From assembly GCF_023101665.1 (NCBI RefSeq), contig NZ_CP082161.1:3038001-3102000 (forward strand): a stretch of 64,000 nucleotides of DNA, read 5' to 3'. The notes beneath the pieces were generated by a model, which was given only the letters and a program-made list of their open reading frames with translations, was not told where the DNA came from and searched no databases. The stretch comes from Bradyrhizobium sp. 195 (GTDB lineage: Bacteria; Pseudomonadota; Alphaproteobacteria; Rhizobiales; Xanthobacteraceae). Shown here one piece after another: positions 1 through 7,801 of this stretch; position 1 is the stretch's first letter, and each line of letters opens with the position of its first letter. Made by a program: the position numbers and the translations under genes.

Positions 1-74
1 CGCCGCTCACTGAGGGCGAGCACGCGCTGCTCGGGCGGAAGCGGATCAACCTGACGTTCCGCAGGACGCGCTGA
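1..74 (+). CDS. alkB: AlkB-like 2-oxoglutarate/Fe(II) dioxygenase, C-terminal end only (partial)
   Basis: Only the last 23 codons are inside the window; the gene begins to the left. The frame from base 3 ends ...GRKRINLTFRRTR then TGA at 72-74. The RxNLTFR ending matches the C-terminus of AlkB demethylases, where the two arginines bind 2-oxoglutarate and the final strand closes the double-stranded beta-helix. The family repairs alkylated bases by oxidative demethylation. The call rests on this short motif alone, so a related AlkB-fold hydroxylase cannot be excluded. Confidence 0.7.
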   Translation, partial: PLTEGEHALLGRKRINLTFRRTR

Positions 75-78
75 TCTT

Positions 79-215
79 CCTTCTCCCCTTGTGGGAGAAG
101 GTGGATCGCTGACGCGAAGCGGCAGCGAGACGGATGAGGGGTCTGTCTCCGCGGATAGAGACCCCTCATCCGCCTTCCCTTCAGGAAGGCACCTTCTCCC
201 ACAAGGGGAGAAGGG
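79..215. repeat. Long inverted repeat (hairpin element)
   Basis: The outer arms, CCTTCTCCCCTTGTGGGAGA at 79 and its complement ending at 215, pair over about 20 bases. Inner arms around GGATGAGGGGTC / GACCCCTCATCC pair as well. It lies between convergent alkB (+) and the ThDP enzyme gene (-), so it may also act as a bidirectional transcription stop. The sequence resembles a common rhizobial intergenic palindrome (recollection). Confidence 0.75.
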
Positions 216-242
216 AAGAGTCTCGGAACGACGATATTTCGA

Positions 243-1868
243 TTACGGCTTCGGCGGGTGAATGAACGCCCAAGGGCTGACTTCCGAATCCCGCGTCACT
301 TCGATCGAAATCAGATTCGGCCCGCCATGCGCGAGCGCCTTCTCCATCGCTGCCTTGAACTGATCCGGCGCGGTGACACGCGCCGCCGCAACGCCAAAGG
401 ACTCCGCGAGCTTGACGAAGTCTGGATTGACGAGGTCCGACGCCACCACGCGGCCGTCAAAACGTTCGCGCTGGTCGCGGCGGACGTTGCCGTAAGCGTT
501 GTTGTTGAACACCAGCGTCACCACGCCAATGTTGAACTGCACGGCGGTGGCAAGCTCCTGCACGCCGAACATGAAGCCGCCGTCGCCGGTGATCGCCACC
601 ACCGGCTTGTCGGGATTGGCGACCTTGGCCCCAAGCGCGGTCGGGAAGCCCGAGCCGAGCGTGCCCTGATAGCCCGAGGTGATGAAGGTGCGCGGCTCGT
701 AGATCGGGAAGCCATACCAGGAGGCGAAGCCGAACTGCGACAATTCATCTGTGACGATCGCGTTCGCCGGCAGCACCTCGCGCAGGATGTTGAGATAGGC
801 CATCTGCGGCTGGATGCGCTGGATCTCCCCTTGCGCGGTCGTGGTCGCCTCGCGGATCGCACCGCGGCGGCCGGCGGTCTTGCTGTAGCCGGCCTTGCGG
901 ACGGCAGCAGTGAGATCGGCGGTCGCGGTCCTGGCGTCGGCGACGATGGCGGTGTCGGAGATGAAGCGCCGCATCTCGACGGGATCGATGTCGATGCGGA
1001 TGCTCTTCAGGCCCTCAGGCCGATACGGCCAGCGCGACATGGTCGGCAACTCCAGCCGCGTGCCGATGCCGATCATGAGGTCGGTTGTCGGCCACAGCTT
1101 ATAGGCAGCCGCCATGGTGAGGCCGAGTTCATGCGCGTTGGAGACGATGCCGCGGCCGCTGCGGAAGGCGACCACGGGCGCATCGATCATCTCAGCGAGT
1201 TCCAGGATCTCTTCGCCCGCCTCGATCGCGCCGCTGCCGACGAAGATCATCGGTGCCTTGCTGGTCTTGATCAGCGCGGCCGCCTGCTTGATCATATCGG
1301 GGTCGGGCTGCGGCGCAGGCAGCGGCTCCAGCACCTGTGCGGCGGCGGTGTCCGCGCGCTGGGTGAAGATATCCCAGGGCATCTCGACCGAAGCGGGCCC
1401 ACGGCGGCCGGACGTCATCTCCAGGAACGCACGCGCGACGACCGTCGGTGCGTTGCCGGGATATTCGATTCTATCAGCCCATTTCACATAGCTGCGCAAG
1501 GTCGCAAGCTGGTCCGGCATCTCGTGCAGATGGCCGCGGCCCTTTCCGAGGAACTGCGTCGGCACCTGACCGGTGACGCAGAGCACCGGCTCGTTGCAGC
1601 CGAACGCGGTGAGCAGCGCCGCGCTGGCATTGAGCACGCCGGGGCCGGGCACCACGCTGAACACGCCGGGCCTGCCGCTGGAGCGCGCATAGCCGAACGC
1701 CATGTACCCGCAGGCCTGCTCGTGCCGTGCCCCGATCACCTTGAGCTGGGCCTGATGGAAGGCGTCGAACAGGCCGTAGACCTGCGCACCGGGCAGGCCG
1801 AACACGGTGTCGACGCCGTGGGCGACCAGGCCGCTTACGATCGCTTCGCCGCCGGTGAGGGTGGTCAT
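243..1868 (-). CDS. Thiamine-diphosphate-dependent enzyme, acetolactate synthase/decarboxylase family
   Basis: The protein has 541 aa, the usual length for the family, with three domains: N-terminal pyrimidine-binding, central, and C-terminal PP-binding. The catalytic glutamate is in ARHEQACGYMAFGYA (Glu50). The ThDP/Mg motif starts at GDGGFMFG (about residue 428) and ends at NNNAYG. It is the last gene of the minus-strand hpa operon, 25 bp after the FAH-family gene. It lacks any partner regulatory subunit, so an anabolic acetolactate synthase role is unlikely. Placement suggests decarboxylation or carboligation of a 2-oxo acid linked to aromatic catabolism, but the substrate cannot be read from sequence. 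Confidence 0.85.
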   Translation of the reverse strand: MTTLTGGEAIVSGLVAHGVDTVFGLPGAQVYGLFDAFHQAQLKVIGARHEQACGYMAFGYARSSGRPGVFSVVPGPGVLNASAALLTAFGCNEPVLCVTGQVPTQFLGKGRGHLHEMPDQLATLRSYVKWADRIEYPGNAPTVVARAFLEMTSGRRGPASVEMPWDIFTQRADTAAAQVLEPLPAPQPDPDMIKQAAALIKTSKAPMIFVGSGAIEAGEEILELAEMIDAPVVAFRSGRGIVSNAHELGLTMAAAYKLWPTTDLMIGIGTRLELPTMSRWPYRPEGLKSIRIDIDPVEMRRFISDTAIVADARTATADLTAAVRKAGYSKTAGRRGAIREATTTAQGEIQRIQPQMAYLNILREVLPANAIVTDELSQFGFASWYGFPIYEPRTFITSGYQGTLGSGFPTALGAKVANPDKPVVAITGDGGFMFGVQELATAVQFNIGVVTLVFNNNAYGNVRRDQRERFDGRVVASDLVNPDFVKLAESFGVAAARVTAPDQFKAAMEKALAHGGPNLISIEVTRDSEVSPWAFIHPPKP

Positions 1869-1893
1869 TTGGCTATTCCACTTCGATTATTGA

Positions 1894-2763
1894 TCAGGCT
1901 TCGTCGACGACACCGTTGCGCAACAAGCCGATGCCCTCGGCCTCGATCTCGACGACGTCGCCCGGCTTCAGGTAACGCGGCGGATCGAACCGGGCGCCGG
2001 CGCCGGTCGGCGTGCCCGTGACGATGATATCGCCGGGGACGAGCGTTGCGAAGGTGGAGATATAGTTGATGAGATAGCGGAAGGAGAACATCAATCGGCT
2101 GGTGCGATCGTCCTGCCTGAGCTCGCCGTTGACATGTGTGGTGAGCCTGATGTCCGCGATCTGCGCTTCCGTCGTGTAGGGCACCAGCCATGGGCCGAGG
2201 CTGCCGCTGGAATCAAAGTTCTTGCCCTGCGTCACATTGAACTTGGCGTGGCGCAGCCAGTCGCGCACCGAGCCTTCGTTGCAAAGGGTCAATGCCGCGA
2301 TGTGATCGAGCGCAGTGCTCTCGGGGATATGCCGGCCTTGCTTGCCGATCACCAGCACGATCTCGCCCTCATAGTCGAGCTGCGCGGACGCGCGCGGGCG
2401 CACCAGCGGCGTGTCGTGGCCGACGAACGAACGCGGCGAGCGCATGAACATGCTCGGATATTTCGGCGCGTCCTGGCCGTCCTTGTACTCGGCGTTACGA
2501 TCAGGATAGTTGACGCCGATGCAGATGACCTTCTCCGGTGCCGGCACCGGCGGCAGCCAGGTGATGTCGCCGAGCGCGTGATCGGGCTTGCGGCCGGCGG
2601 CTTCTTCCGCGAAGCTCACTAGCTTGCCGGCCGCGATCACTTCCCGCAGCGTTGGATAATCCTTGGCATGGCGCTTGGAGAGATCGACGATGCCGCCCTC
2701 CAGGACGGCGCCGTAGCTGACATCACCGTTGACGGAATAGGTGGCGAGGCGAGGGAGTCTCAT
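1894..2763 (-). CDS. Fumarylacetoacetate hydrolase-family protein, HpaG-like isomerase/decarboxylase candidate
   Basis: The protein has 289 aa and a complete FAH fold, including GVNYPDRNAEY (about residue 83) and the metal-binding LDYEGEIVLVIGK (about 129). The C-terminal GDIIVTGTPTGAG is typical of the family. The ATG at 2763 is chosen over an ATG 36 bases upstream because the family begins near MRLPRLATYS and AGAGAG precedes it; the upstream start would run into a repeat. Inside an hpa operon that lacks any other HpaG candidate, it is likely the OPET decarboxylase/HHDD isomerase. Other FAH-family hydrolases, such as acylpyruvases, are an alternative. Confidence 0.8.
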   Translation of the reverse strand: MRLPRLATYSVNGDVSYGAVLEGGIVDLSKRHAKDYPTLREVIAAGKLVSFAEEAAGRKPDHALGDITWLPPVPAPEKVICIGVNYPDRNAEYKDGQDAPKYPSMFMRSPRSFVGHDTPLVRPRASAQLDYEGEIVLVIGKQGRHIPESTALDHIAALTLCNEGSVRDWLRHAKFNVTQGKNFDSSGSLGPWLVPYTTEAQIADIRLTTHVNGELRQDDRTSRLMFSFRYLINYISTFATLVPGDIIVTGTPTGAGARFDPPRYLKPGDVVEIEAEGIGLLRNGVVDEA

Positions 2764-2776
2764 AGGCAATCTCTCT

Positions 2777-2922
2777 TGTCGTCCCGGCCTAGTGCGCAAT
2801 TGCGCACGGAGCAGGGACCCATACCGCGTGATCTATCGATGTGGTCGGCAGGCGTACCGAACGACCAGACTCCGCCAAACTGCACTCGGCGGTTATGGGT
2901 CCCTGCTTTCGCAGGGACGACA
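2777..2922. repeat. Intergenic palindromic repeat
   Basis: The outer arms TGTCGTCCC at 2777 and GGGACGACA ending at 2922 are complementary, with a further GGGACCCATA / TATGGGTCCC pair inside. It occupies almost the whole gap between the hpaG-like and hpaD genes. It looks like one of the dispersed Bradyrhizobium hairpin families (recollection) and has no coding frame I would support. Confidence 0.75.
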
Positions 2923-2944
2923 GGGAGAGAGTTTGTCGCGAGCA

Positions 2945-3928
2945 TCAATCCGCCACCAGCACGTCGGCCACGAATTTCGGCTCACGCACGGCTTGACCGC
3001 TAAATGGCGAGCCCTGCTCGAACCATGAGCGCGGGGCAGGCGCGCCCCACAGCGTCTGGCGGCGCGGATCGCGCAGCGACCAGCGCAGCGGCTCGTGGTC
3101 GTGATCCCCAGTGAAGTAGTCACTGGTGTAGAGCTCGAGTCGGTGTCCGTCGGGATCGCGGACATAGAGGAAGAACGCGTTCGAGATGCCGTGGCGTCCC
3201 GGGCCGCGCTCGATGTTCTTGACGAAGCCTTGGGAGGCCATGACGTCGCAGAGATGGATGATGTTCATCGCCGTCGGCGTCCAATAGGCGAAATGGTGCA
3301 GGCGAGGGCCCTTGCCATTGGTGATCGCGAAGTCGTGGACGTTGCCCTTGCGATGCATCCAGGCGGCGGCGATGCGCCCGTTCGGACCATCCTCCTCGGC
3401 GTATTCAGTGAGGCGGAAGCCGAGCCGTGCGTAGAACTCGACGGTGTCCTGCACCTCGGCGGCGAAGACGTTGAAATGATCGAGCCGCTGCGGGTGGCAG
3501 CCCCGATAGAGGTCGTAACGACGCAAGAGATGCGGCCGCCGGTCCATCGATGCATAGAGCTCGATCTGGAAGCCAAAGGGATCGGTGAATTGCAGGGTGC
3601 GGCCCTGGAAGGGCTGATCGACGAAGGCGTAGCTAAGACCGTTCTCGGAGAGGAACGCGGCGGCCTTGTCGAGATCCCCGTCGTTGCCGACCTTGAAGCC
3701 GAGCCTGTTACAAGCGGGCACCGCGGCCTTGCGCAGCACCAGCGAGTGATGCTGGTGCTCCTCGGCGGCACGCAGGTAGACGACCTTGTCATCGGCATCC
3801 TCGACATGCAGGCCGACGGTGGTCTCGTAGAACTCGCGGCTCAGCTTCAGATCGGTCACGTCGAGCACGACGTGGCTGGAGCGGATGATGTTGAACGGCG
3901 GCTCGAAGATGTGTTGCGGTACGGGCAT
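2945..3928 (-). CDS. hpaD: 3,4-dihydroxyphenylacetate (homoprotocatechuate) 2,3-dioxygenase, type I extradiol
   Basis: This enzyme opens the homoprotocatechuate ring to 5-carboxymethyl-2-hydroxymuconate semialdehyde. The 327 aa contain two VOC modules (about 15-125 and 148-270). The predicted metal ligands are His151 (RLDHFNVF), His211 or His212 (RLHHFAYW) and Glu265 (RLELYTSDYF). The C-terminal tail with EPLRWSLRDPRRQTLWGAPA is distinctive for the homoprotocatechuate type rather than other catechol dioxygenases. It sits between hpaE and the FAH-family gene, matching the pathway. The metal (Fe or Mn) cannot be told from sequence. Confident. Confidence 0.92.
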   Translation of the reverse strand: MPVPQHIFEPPFNIIRSSHVVLDVTDLKLSREFYETTVGLHVEDADDKVVYLRAAEEHQHHSLVLRKAAVPACNRLGFKVGNDGDLDKAAAFLSENGLSYAFVDQPFQGRTLQFTDPFGFQIELYASMDRRPHLLRRYDLYRGCHPQRLDHFNVFAAEVQDTVEFYARLGFRLTEYAEEDGPNGRIAAAWMHRKGNVHDFAITNGKGPRLHHFAYWTPTAMNIIHLCDVMASQGFVKNIERGPGRHGISNAFFLYVRDPDGHRLELYTSDYFTGDHDHEPLRWSLRDPRRQTLWGAPAPRSWFEQGSPFSGQAVREPKFVADVLVAD

Positions 3929-3952
3929 GTGCGTTTCCCCTCGTTAGGCCCC

Positions 3953-4033
3953 GTCATTCCGGGATGCGCCGCAAGGCGCAGACCCGGAATCTCGAGGTTC
4001 CGGATTCGGTGCTGCGCACCGCTCCGGAACGAC
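3953..4033. repeat. Intergenic palindromic repeat
   Basis: GTCATTCCGGG at 3953 pairs imperfectly with CTCCGGAACGAC ending at 4033, and inner CCGGAATC/GGTTCCGG segments also pair. It fills the hpaE-hpaD gap inside the operon, so it forms a hairpin in the polycistronic RNA. It resembles a dispersed Bradyrhizobium family (recollection). Confidence 0.65.
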
Positions 4034-4038
4034 CAGCG

Positions 4039-5577
4039 TTAAATTCCCAGCTTCTGAATCTTGTGCGTGCCCCGCGCCAGCGAGACGTGCTTGGTTTCCA
4101 TGTAGAAGTCGAACGAATAGTCGCCGCCGTCGCGGCCGATGCCGCTCGCCTTCATGCCGCCGAACGGCGTCGGCAGGTGGCGGACATTCTCCGAATTCAG
4201 CCAGATCATGCCGGCCTCCAGCGCGTCTGCAACGCGCAGCGCGCGGCCGACATCGTTGGTCCAGACATAGCCGGTGAGGCCATAGCGGATGTCGTTGGCG
4301 ATCTCGATCGCATCCCGCTCGTCCTTGAACGGCAGCACCGTGAGGAAGGGGCCGAACACCTCCTCCTGCGCCACGCGCATCTTGCCGTGCGCGCCGGTCA
4401 CCAGGGTGGGCTCGACATAGTGGCCGCCGCCCGGGCCGTCATGGGCCTTGCCGCCGACCGCGATCGTCGCGCCGTCCTGCCGCGCGACGTCGAAATAGGA
4501 GCAGACCTTCGCCAGATGCCGCTCGTGGATCAGCGGCCCGATCTCGGTCGCGGGATCGAGGGGATGGCCGACCTTCAGAGCCTTCACGCGCGCGATCAGC
4601 TTCGCCGTGAACTCCTCGGCAATGCTGGCCTGAACCAGCAGCCGGCTCGACGACGTGCAGCGCTCGCCATTGAGCGAGTAGATCATGAACACGACGGCAT
4701 CGAGGGCTCGGTCGAGATCGGCATCGTCGAACACGATCACCGGGTTCTTGCCACCGAGTTCGAAATGCACGCGCTTCAGGGTCGGCGCGCCCTGCACCAT
4801 GATCGCCGATCCCGTTGCGCTCTCGCCTACGAAGCCGATCGCCTTGATGGCGGGATGCTCGGTCAGCGCCTTGCCGGCTTCCTCGCCGAAGCCGTGGACG
4901 GTGTTGAGCACGCCGTCGGGAATGCCGGCCTGCTTGGCCAGCTTCGACAACATGTCAGCGGTGACTGGCGACCATTCGGCCGGCTTGTGCACGACGGTGC
5001 AGCCGGCGGCCAGCGCCGGAGCGATCTTCCAGGTCGAGAGCATGAACGGCGTGTTCCACGGCGTGATCACGCCGACGGGGCCGATCGGCACGCGAGTCGA
5101 GATATTCCAGTGCTCGTCGCTCGGCGTGTTGAGGCCGTCGCGCGCCTCCGCGCATTTGTCGGCGAAGAAGCGGAAATTCTCGGCGGCGCGAATCGCGGCC
5201 TTGGCCATGAAGCGATAGGCCTGCCCGGTGTCGATACATTCGAGCACCGCGATGTCCTCGGCATTGTCCTCGATGGCGTCGGCCACGCGATGCAGCAGTT
5301 TCTTCCGCATTGCCGGGCCCATGTCGCGCCAGGACTTGAAGGCAAGCGCGGCGGCCGTTGCGGCGCGGTCGATGTCCTCGGCGGTGCCGCGCGCGACGCT
5401 CGCGAGCGTCGTGCCATCGACCGGCGACTTGGTTTCGAACGTCTCGCCCGAGGTCGAGGGAACGGTCTTGCCGTCGATCATGTGACCGATGCCGTCGGCA
5501 CGCAGCTTCTTCAAGAGCGGCGCGACGCGGTCGCGGTTGGCCTGGAATACATCGGCTTTCGGGCTGGGCTTATCCAT
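4039..5577 (-). CDS. hpaE: 5-carboxymethyl-2-hydroxymuconate semialdehyde dehydrogenase
   Basis: The protein is a 512-aa NAD-dependent aldehyde dehydrogenase. Conserved parts are TPWNTPF (Asn175), the general base in FELGGKNP (Glu273), and the catalytic cysteine in NGERCTSS (Cys307). It oxidises the HpaD ring-opening product to the dicarboxylic acid. Its start overlaps the 3' end of hpaF by 8 bases, consistent with translational coupling. The sequence alone shows only the ALDH family; the specific substrate is inferred from tight linkage to hpaD, hpaF and hpaH. Confidence 0.9.
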   Translation of the reverse strand: MDKPSPKADVFQANRDRVAPLLKKLRADGIGHMIDGKTVPSTSGETFETKSPVDGTTLASVARGTAEDIDRAATAAALAFKSWRDMGPAMRKKLLHRVADAIEDNAEDIAVLECIDTGQAYRFMAKAAIRAAENFRFFADKCAEARDGLNTPSDEHWNISTRVPIGPVGVITPWNTPFMLSTWKIAPALAAGCTVVHKPAEWSPVTADMLSKLAKQAGIPDGVLNTVHGFGEEAGKALTEHPAIKAIGFVGESATGSAIMVQGAPTLKRVHFELGGKNPVIVFDDADLDRALDAVVFMIYSLNGERCTSSSRLLVQASIAEEFTAKLIARVKALKVGHPLDPATEIGPLIHERHLAKVCSYFDVARQDGATIAVGGKAHDGPGGGHYVEPTLVTGAHGKMRVAQEEVFGPFLTVLPFKDERDAIEIANDIRYGLTGYVWTNDVGRALRVADALEAGMIWLNSENVRHLPTPFGGMKASGIGRDGGDYSFDFYMETKHVSLARGTHKIQKLGI

Positions 5578-5968
5578 TTGCAGCTTCCGCTTTCAGGACG
5601 TCGTGAATGTTGTTGCGCTTCCAGCTGGTGTCCTTGTCGTTGATCTGCATGTCGAACGACAAGGCGAATTTTCTGGCGGCGAAGACGGGATCGAGAAGTC
5701 GGGAGAGCGCCTGGAAGACGTGCTCGCCGGCTTGCTGGCGCGTCTTGAGATCGCGGCCCTCGCCGATGCGCAGCACCATGTCGAGGAAGCCGTAGTCCTG
5801 CCGCGCATCCGCAATCGCATAATGCTCGCAGCGGATGGCGCGAACGCGGATGCCGCCGAGCGGGAAGATGCCGGTCTCGACCGCTGCCTTGCGCACGACT
5901 TCGCACACCAGCTTCATGTCGAGCTGGCTGTCGAGATTGGCCGAATATTCGATCGTGAAATGCGGCAT
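5570..5968 (-). CDS. hpaF: 5-carboxymethyl-2-hydroxymuconate delta-isomerase
   Basis: The 132-aa protein begins MPHFTIEYSANLD, exposing the N-terminal Pro2 used as general base by tautomerase-superfamily CHMI enzymes. Length and the overall pattern (PLGGIRVRAIRCEHYAIAD in the middle) fit the family. It isomerises the HpaE product before decarboxylation. It lies 30 bp after hpaH and overlaps hpaE by 8 bases. Confident from sequence and context together. Confidence 0.9.
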   Translation of the reverse strand: MPHFTIEYSANLDSQLDMKLVCEVVRKAAVETGIFPLGGIRVRAIRCEHYAIADARQDYGFLDMVLRIGEGRDLKTRQQAGEHVFQALSRLLDPVFAARKFALSFDMQINDKDTSWKRNNIHDVLKAEAANG

Positions 5969-5998
5969 CGCGGTTTCACTCCCTGTCGTCTTATTGCT

Positions 5999-6805
5999 TT
6001 ACGCGAAGTAGCAGCTGACCGAGCCGTAGGCGCCATAATCGGCCTGAATTGTGTCGCCCTTGCGGGTCTCGATCGGACGGATGAAGGAGCCCGCAAGCAC
6101 GACTTGCCCAGGCTCCAGCGCCAGCCCAAGCGGCGCGATCTTGTTGGCAAGCCAGGCAACGGCGGTCGCGGGATGATTGAGCACGCCGGCGGCAAGGCCC
6201 GTCTCTTCCAACTGACCGCTCTTGAAGCAGAGCGCGCCGATCCAGCGCAGATCGGCGTCCAGCGGGCGGATCGGCCGTCCGCCGAGCACGATGCCGGCAT
6301 TGGCCGCATTGTCGGCGATGGTGTCGAAGATCTTCCGCGTCGCCTTCGTCTTGGGATCGACACGCTCGATCCGCGTATCCAGAATTTCCAGCGCCGGCAC
6401 GACGAAGTCGGTGGCGTTGAGTACGTCGAATAGCGTGCAATTGGGCCCCGAGAGCCGCTTGCTCATGACGAAGGCGAGCTCGGCTTCCACGCGCGTCGCA
6501 ATGAAGCGCTCGGTCGGAATGATCCCGCCATCGGCGAAGAACATGTCGTCGAGCAGCACGCCGGAATCCGGCTCGTTGATATCAAGTGCGCTCTGCATCG
6601 CCTTCGAGGTCAGGCCGATCTTGTGGCCTTTGACGATGCGGCCCTCCGCGATCTTGACGTCGACCCAGGCCTTCTGAATCGCGTAGGCATCGGCGATGGT
6701 GATGTCAGGGAAGTCCTGCGAGAGCTGGCGGATCTGCGTGCGGGTCTTCTCCGCCTGGTGCAGACGCTTCGCGCAAGCTTGGATATCGTCGTTGGAAAGC
6801 GCCAT
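5999..6805 (-). CDS. hpaH: 2-oxo-hept-4-ene-1,7-dioate hydratase
   Basis: The 268-aa protein belongs to the hydratase/decarboxylase branch of the FAH superfamily (MhpD/HpaH type). Features include GHKIGLTSKAMQ near residue 60, the metal-site region RVEAELAFVMSK near 105, and EILDTRIER near 140. It hydrates the diene before aldol cleavage. It is the first gene of the minus-strand operon, with its start only 33 bases from the HpaR-type palindrome. MhpD-like hydratases act on similar substrates; the hpa context decides the call. Confidence 0.88.
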   Translation of the reverse strand: MALSNDDIQACAKRLHQAEKTRTQIRQLSQDFPDITIADAYAIQKAWVDVKIAEGRIVKGHKIGLTSKAMQSALDINEPDSGVLLDDMFFADGGIIPTERFIATRVEAELAFVMSKRLSGPNCTLFDVLNATDFVVPALEILDTRIERVDPKTKATRKIFDTIADNAANAGIVLGGRPIRPLDADLRWIGALCFKSGQLEETGLAAGVLNHPATAVAWLANKIAPLGLALEPGQVVLAGSFIRPIETRKGDTIQADYGAYGSVSCYFA

Positions 6806-6821
6806 TTGTGATCTTACAAAT
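6804..6821. promoter_or_regulatory. Possible second, weaker HpaR half-site pair
   Basis: ATTTGT (6804-6809) and ACAAAT (6816-6821) are 6-base inverted arms around a 6-base centre, overlapping the hpaH start codon. It could be an auxiliary repressor site next to the main palindrome, or chance in a short AT-rich stretch. Confidence 0.3.
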
Positions 6822-6837
6822 TGGGGTGGCGGGAGAT

Positions 6838-6853
6838 ACTTAACATGTTAAGT
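6838..6853. promoter_or_regulatory. Perfect 16-bp palindrome, probable HpaR operator
   Basis: ACTTAACATGTTAAGT is identical to its reverse complement. It lies between divergent hpaH and hpaR, 33 bases from the hpaH start. MarR-type repressors bind such AT-rich palindromes, so it is the natural HpaR operator for both directions. Confidence 0.75.
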
Positions 6854-6916
6854 GAATGCGTCAAACACAATTTCGGCTTGCTGCACTGCAAACGTATTGC
6901 GGTTTGAAAGGGCATC

Positions 6917-7435
6917 ATGGTGAAGAGACCGGCTGATCCAGCGAACGGAAGCGCGCCCGCCGCGCGCCAGGTGCCGATGCGCGATTTCTCGCGTTCGCTG
7001 CCGATGTCGCTGCTGCGGGCCCGCGAAGCGGTGATGCGGCAGTTCCGTCCCTCGCTGCGCGAGCACGGCTTGACCGAGCAGCAATGGCGTATCCTGCGCG
7101 CGCTGGCGGCGATCGAAGCGGTCGAGGTCACGGAACTGGCGCGCACCGCCTTCCTGCTCGGACCGAGCCTGTCACGTATCCTGCGCGATCTCGAGGCCCG
7201 CAAGCTGATCGAGCGCAAGACCGCCAAGACCGATCAGCGCCGCAGCATGGTCTCGATCTCGAAAGAGGGGGTGAAGCTGATGGCCTCGGTGGCGCCGAAT
7301 TCGGAGGCGATCTATGCCGAGATCACGCGACGCTTTGGCGCACGCAAACTCGCCGAATTGCAGGACATGCTAGGTGCGCTCGAACAGAGTCTTGCAGAAC
7401 TCGGCGGCGCCGAGGAGGCAAGTGCCGAGGAGTGA
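6917..7435 (+). CDS. hpaR: MarR-family regulator of homoprotocatechuate degradation
   Basis: The protein has 172 aa, with a MarR winged helix (about residues 35-150). The HpaR signature region runs from RDFSRSLPMSLLRAREAVM through RPSLREHGLTEQQWRILRAL. The recognition helix LGPSLSRILRDLEARKLIER is intact. GAAAGGG precedes the ATG. It is transcribed away from hpaH. HpaR proteins repress the meta-pathway operon until aromatic acids bind; here the 6838-6853 palindrome is the likely target. The C-terminal glutamate-rich tail is unremarkable. Confidence 0.9.
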   Translation: MVKRPADPANGSAPAARQVPMRDFSRSLPMSLLRAREAVMRQFRPSLREHGLTEQQWRILRALAAIEAVEVTELARTAFLLGPSLSRILRDLEARKLIERKTAKTDQRRSMVSISKEGVKLMASVAPNSEAIYAEITRRFGARKLAELQDMLGALEQSLAELGGAEEASAEE

Positions 7436-7477
7436 AAGCTGATATGCGCGTCCGGGTGCCGCGAGCCATGGACATAA

Positions 7478-7672
7478 GCGGGGTTTTTCGCCCAAATTGC
7501 TGCCACGTTGGTGGTCGATCAGGTGCTGATTCCCGGTGATCCCGAGCGGAAAACCCGCGCTGAGCGCGCCCAGAACGGCATCCCCTTGCCGGATGACACC
7601 CGGGCGGCGATAGTGAACGCGGCCCGCGAGGTCGGCGTCAGCGAGATCAGCATCCAGAGGGCGACCGCATAG
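7478..7672 (+). pseudogene. 3' remnant of an Ldh2-family (malate/L-lactate-type) dehydrogenase
   Basis: From about 7511 the frame reads VVDQVLIPGDPERKTRAERA, then NGIPLPDDTRAAIV, and stops with TAG at 7670-7672. This is the characteristic C-terminus of the Ldh2/MDH2 NAD(P)-dependent dehydrogenases (PGDPE.. followed by GIPLPD). An in-frame TAA at 7475-7477 closes the frame upstream, and no catalytic domain is present, so only a tail of roughly 60 codons survives. It lies just upstream of the aldolase gene, suggesting deletion of a once complete gene in a sugar-acid or hydroxy-acid operon. The rest of 7436-7801 holds nothing I can identify. Confidence 0.65.
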
Positions 7673-7801
7673 GTCTTACGCCATTGCGAGCGTAGCGCGG
7701 CGACCCGGTTCGCGGTAACAGCGGGATTGTGCTGTCGCGGCGCTCGTCATGGTGACGATGGTCCAAATAACACGGTCCAAACAACAAAGAAGGAAGGCAA
7801 C

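Noticed and set aside
258..2021. 587-aa plus-strand open frame opposite the ThDP enzyme
   Set aside because: Arginine- and histidine-rich reading of the complementary strand of a conserved gene; typical high-GC shadow.
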